DNA of 6,916 bases from NCBI GenBank assembly GCA_030627725.1, contig DAOVSZ010000146.1, positions 1-6,916 of the forward strand. The letters are read 5' to 3'. The position numbers and the translations under genes were made by a program. The notes beneath the pieces were generated by a model, which was not told the DNA's origin, searched no databases, and saw only the letters and a list, made by a program, of their open reading frames with translations. This DNA comes from Desulfobulbaceae bacterium (GTDB taxonomy: Bacteria > Desulfobacterota > Desulfobulbia > Desulfobulbales > DAOVSZ01). Below, piece after piece: positions 4,522-6,916 of the stretch. How positions within the stretch are numbered: position 1 is the first letter of the stretch; each line of letters opens with the position of its first letter.

Positions 4522-6616
4522 CTCTTTTGACATATCCTTTTTCTGCAGCCGGATGGAACAGCACCTGGGTGGCCAGCAGGGTGAGGCGAAAGCCTTCTGG
4601 AAGGCCTTTTCTTTTGCCGTTGACGCACATAAAGATCAGATCCGGAAATCAGGCGAGCCGTTTATCAGCCATCCCTGCAGGGTGGCGCTGATTCTTGTTG
4701 AAGAGATGGGAGTGCTGGACCCAGAGGCCCTGGCAGCGGCCATCTTGCACGACACGGTTGAGGATGTGCCTGAGGTGACCAGTGAGGTGATCGGTGAGTT
4801 GTTCGGAAAAGACATTGAATCCATTGTCGACGGCTGCACCAAGATCAGTAATTTTTCAGGCGACCAGCATACGTTTTACAACATTGTGCACCGTAAAATC
4901 TTTTCCGGTGCCGCCTCACAGGTCAGTGTCATGCTGATCAAGCTTGCCGATCGCCTTCACAATCTGCGCACCATGGATTCCATGCCAAAGCGCAAACGGC
5001 AGAAAATCGCCGAAGAGACCCTGAGTGTCTATGCGCCAATGGCCAAGGTGATGGGCCTTTTCAGTATGAAAAGAGAGCTCTATAACCTGGCGCTTACCTA
5101 TAAATTTCCCAGACAGAGCCACAAAATCATTACCCAGATCCGTCATATCCAGTCAAGCTATGAAGTGATGGAAATCCAGGAAAAACTCCAGAAAAACATG
5201 CAGGAGGCCTGGATTACCTGCGAGATTATGTCCCGGGCCAGAGGGATTTCCGCATATTACGATCCGCATGCGGACATGCTGAACAAGACCATTGACAACC
5301 CTGTTCAGGTAATCATTGTTGTTCCAGATATCCAATCCTGCTACCGCGCCCTTGGCGTTATCAACCAGATATATCCTCCCATCCCGAGAAGCATCCGCGA
5401 TTTTATCGCCAACCCGAAACCCACGGGCTATCAGAGTCTGCATGCAAAAGCCAATATCCGGGGAAAGAATTATCTTTTCAAGATACGGACGCAGGATATG
5501 CTTAGCTCCGCCCGGACCGGCCTCATCAAAGAGTGGCTGACCCAAGGAAAAATGCCCGGCGGCTTTGAACGGGAAATACGAGAGATGTTCGATATCCTTG
5601 GAACTGATGACGTTCGATACCGGGATGTGCTCGCGGCGAGCGGTAAAAAAGAGATATACACCTATACCCCAAAAGGCGAACGCATCTGCCTTCCGCGCCA
5701 GAGTATCGTTCTTGATTTTGCCTTCAAGGTGCATACCGAAGTCGGCTCCAAATGCAGCAAGGCTCGTGTGGGTCAGAAAGAAGTCGGTCTTGACTATGTG
5801 CTCAAAGACGGGGACCGTGTCCAGATTACAGTCAGTGACCATCCTGTCCGCTTCTCCCCCAGGATTCAAGCGCTTTGTCAGTCCCCACGGGCGCGGTCTG
5901 AAATCGCCCGCATGTTCAGGTTGCGGCGGGCCAATGTTGCAAGGCAGGTCGGAGAGTCACTCCTCATGCAGGAGTTGAAACGGTATGGAATTCCCCTCAC
6001 CGTTCTTGAGGATGAAAAACTCGCTGATATCCTTGTCTATTTTGATCTCGAAAACCTTGATGACATGTACCGCGAGACCGGTTACGGCAACCTGCGGATA
6101 AAAGAGTTGATTTATGAGATCAAGAACGGACTCTATGCAGGACAAAAAACCCTGATGCCGCCATCCGGCATCCTGAACAGGTTTGAACTTACCACCCTTG
6201 ATCCGATCTGTATCAAACTTTCGCGCTGCTGCAACCCGATCCCTTCGGAAACCGGACTGCTCGGTCTTTTAAGCGAAAGAGGAATCTCCATTCACAGGAA
6301 AGTCTGCACCCGCCTGCAATCACTGAAGGTACAGCGCGAGGATGTCATTGAAATGCGCTGGAACCTGAAAAAAACGCATGTGGAGCAAATCCAGACCCTT
6401 CTGATCCTCGGCGCTTCCAGGCACAGGGTGCTGATGATGCTCGGCACTGCCCCGGTAGAGATGAAACTCCATGAGATTATTGATCTTTCAGGGAGTTCTG
6501 CGAAAAGTTCCGACTGGGAAGTTCGCTTCCATGTGGAGACCCTTAACGGTTTGAAATATATTTTGAGCCATTTTACAAAATCAGGATTAACGTACGAATT
6601 CTACCTTGATACATAA
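4508..6616 (+). CDS. RelA/SpoT homologue: intact (p)ppGpp hydrolase, degenerate synthetase
   Basis: This is a long RSH protein (702 residues) of the stringent response. The HD hydrolase domain (about 30-200) looks complete: RKSGEPFISHP at 46-56, ILHDTVED at 79-86 (His81, Asp82, Glu85, Asp86) and LADRLHNLRTM at 146-156 with Asp148. It should convert (p)ppGpp to GDP/GTP and pyrophosphate. The synthetase region (about 235-345) keeps ANPKPTGYQSLHA (301-313) but loses key residues. The Mg-binding Asp position reads Asn264 (NPVQVIIVV), the EIQIRT glutamate is Leu323 (LFKIRT), and the G-loop RPK is RAR. A TGS domain (381-443), a helical region, a Cys/His motif with LSRCCNPIP at 571-579 plus His596 and Cys600, and a weak ACT domain (about 625-702) follow. 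No Shine-Dalgarno precedes ATG 4508. I infer a SpoT-like hydrolase, with another synthetase elsewhere in the genome. Confidence 0.9.
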   Translation: MAQNNSFDISFFCSRMEQHLGGQQGEAKAFWKAFSFAVDAHKDQIRKSGEPFISHPCRVALILVEEMGVLDPEALAAAILHDTVEDVPEVTSEVIGELFGKDIESIVDGCTKISNFSGDQHTFYNIVHRKIFSGAASQVSVMLIKLADRLHNLRTMDSMPKRKRQKIAEETLSVYAPMAKVMGLFSMKRELYNLALTYKFPRQSHKIITQIRHIQSSYEVMEIQEKLQKNMQEAWITCEIMSRARGISAYYDPHADMLNKTIDNPVQVIIVVPDIQSCYRALGVINQIYPPIPRSIRDFIANPKPTGYQSLHAKANIRGKNYLFKIRTQDMLSSARTGLIKEWLTQGKMPGGFEREIREMFDILGTDDVRYRDVLAASGKKEIYTYTPKGERICLPRQSIVLDFAFKVHTEVGSKCSKARVGQKEVGLDYVLKDGDRVQITVSDHPVRFSPRIQALCQSPRARSEIARMFRLRRANVARQVGESLLMQELKRYGIPLTVLEDEKLADILVYFDLENLDDMYRETGYGNLRIKELIYEIKNGLYAGQKTLMPPSGILNRFELTTLDPICIKLSRCCNPIPSETGLLGLLSERGISIHRKVCTRLQSLKVQREDVIEMRWNLKKTHVEQIQTLLILGASRHRVLMMLGTAPVEMKLHEIIDLSGSSAKSSDWEVRFHVETLNGLKYILSHFTKSGLTYEFYLDT

Positions 6617-6621
6617 TGACA

Positions 6622-6656
6622 GGGATCAGGGATCAGGGGTCGGGGGTCGGGGATGA
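6622..6656. repeat. Five G-rich heptads, left arm of an inverted heptad array
   Basis: Five consecutive 7-bp units follow the RSH stop codon by 5 bp: GGGATCA twice, GGGGTCG twice and GGGATGA. Five G-runs of three or more bases, separated by 2-4 bases, also fit a G-quadruplex pattern on the coding strand. The segment 6628-6645 pairs with 6697-6714 in the right arm at 17 of 18 positions. Confidence 0.85.
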
Positions 6657-6688
6657 TAACCTGTCCGGCGGGGCACGAGAAGCTTTTT

Positions 6689-6737
6689 ACCCTGAACCCC
6701 GACCCCTGAACCCTCAACCCCAAACCCCGAACCCTGA
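6689..6737. repeat. Seven C-rich heptads, right arm of the inverted heptad array
   Basis: Seven consecutive 7-bp units: ACCCTGA, ACCCCGA, CCCCTGA, ACCCTCA, ACCCCAA, ACCCCGA, ACCCTGA. Their reverse complement belongs to the same family as the left arm (6622-6656). A 32-bp unrelated spacer, 6657-6688, separates the arms. In RNA the arms would form a strong GC-rich hairpin that might end RSH transcription, although no U-run follows the stem closely. The array ends 5 bp before the next start codon. Confidence 0.85.
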
Positions 6738-6742
6738 TTTTT

Positions 6743-6916
6743 ATGACTCTATCGCTTCATTTCCTCAACTGGGATGCGCCTGTTGTTCATAAGGTTCGGG
6801 ATTTTCTTCGGCCTGAACAGTTTCCAGGTCCTGCCGACTTCAGCAATCTTTTGATTATCGTTCCCACCCGGCAGGCAGGCAGACGCCTCAGGGAAGAGCT
6901 GGTATTGTCCTGCGAT
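6743..6916 (+). CDS. Probable PD-(D/E)XK nuclease (AddB-like) protein, N-terminal 58 residues only
   Basis: The frame opens at ATG 6743 and runs to the window edge without a stop. The visible protein begins MTLSLHFLNWDAPVVHKV and includes NLLIIVPTRQAGRRLREEL at about residues 36-54. From memory, the HFLxWDxPLL opening and the LLVVVPTRQAGRRLREAL motif occur together at the N-terminus of large AddB-like proteins: an inactivated-helicase region followed by a C-terminal PD-(D/E)XK nuclease, acting in double-strand-break repair. The nuclease domain itself lies beyond the window, so the call depends on the N-terminal motif alone. No Shine-Dalgarno sequence precedes the ATG, because the heptad array ends 5 bp upstream (6737). 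The gene may be translationally weak, or it may depend on read-through from the RSH gene. Confidence 0.65.
   Translation, partial: MTLSLHFLNWDAPVVHKVRDFLRPEQFPGPADFSNLLIIVPTRQAGRRLREELVLSCD

Noticed and set aside
5153..5869. 238-residue open frame on the - strand across the RSH gene
   Set aside because: It is antisense to conserved synthetase-like and TGS sequence; the length is explained by codon bias of the real gene.

Overview
The window looks like a chromosomal segment of a Gram-negative bacterium, probably a Desulfobacterota (deltaproteobacterial) genome. This placement rests on the style of the proteins (a long RelA/SpoT homologue, an HP0602/MagIII-type glycosylase, an AddB-like nuclease) and on the kinds of interspersed repeats. 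It is an inference, not a database result.

Layout: (1) 1-313, the end of a small three-helix membrane protein gene, + strand. (2) 317-473, a 157-bp palindromic, non-coding mobile element ('element 1'). (3) 462-1115, a helix-hairpin-helix DNA glycosylase of the endonuclease III superfamily, whose longest start lies inside the right end of element 1. (4) 1146-1928 and 1994-4276, a minus-strand pair: rnr (RNase R) upstream and trmJ (tRNA 2'-O-methyltransferase) downstream. Each 3' end carries a copy of the same 27-bp CACGAAA-type repeat. (5) 4277-4507, the control region between divergent rnr and a RelA/SpoT homologue. It is mostly filled by a 153-bp element ('element 2', 4300-4452) with 12-bp perfect terminal inverted repeats and a perfect 9-bp flanking direct repeat. 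(6) 4508-6616, a 702-aa RelA/SpoT homologue with an intact ppGpp-hydrolase site but a degraded synthetase site. (7) 6617-6742, an intergenic block of inverted 7-bp tandem repeats. (8) 6743-end, the start of a probable PD-(D/E)XK nuclease (AddB-like) gene cut by the window edge.

The genes are housekeeping: RNA decay and tRNA modification, base-excision repair, alarmone breakdown and recombination or repair. The most interesting material lies between them. Elements 1 and 2 are diverged copies of one MITE-like family in opposite orientations, and they share motifs at the same distances from their ends. Element 1 appears to have inserted between the membrane-protein gene and the glycosylase gene, with the stop codon of the first in the left copy of the target duplication. 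Element 2 sits directly upstream of the rnr Shine-Dalgarno sequence. Also notable are an rnr ribosome-binding site inside a perfect hairpin, a promoter whose spacing predicts a leaderless RSH mRNA, and the heptad repeats after the RSH gene.
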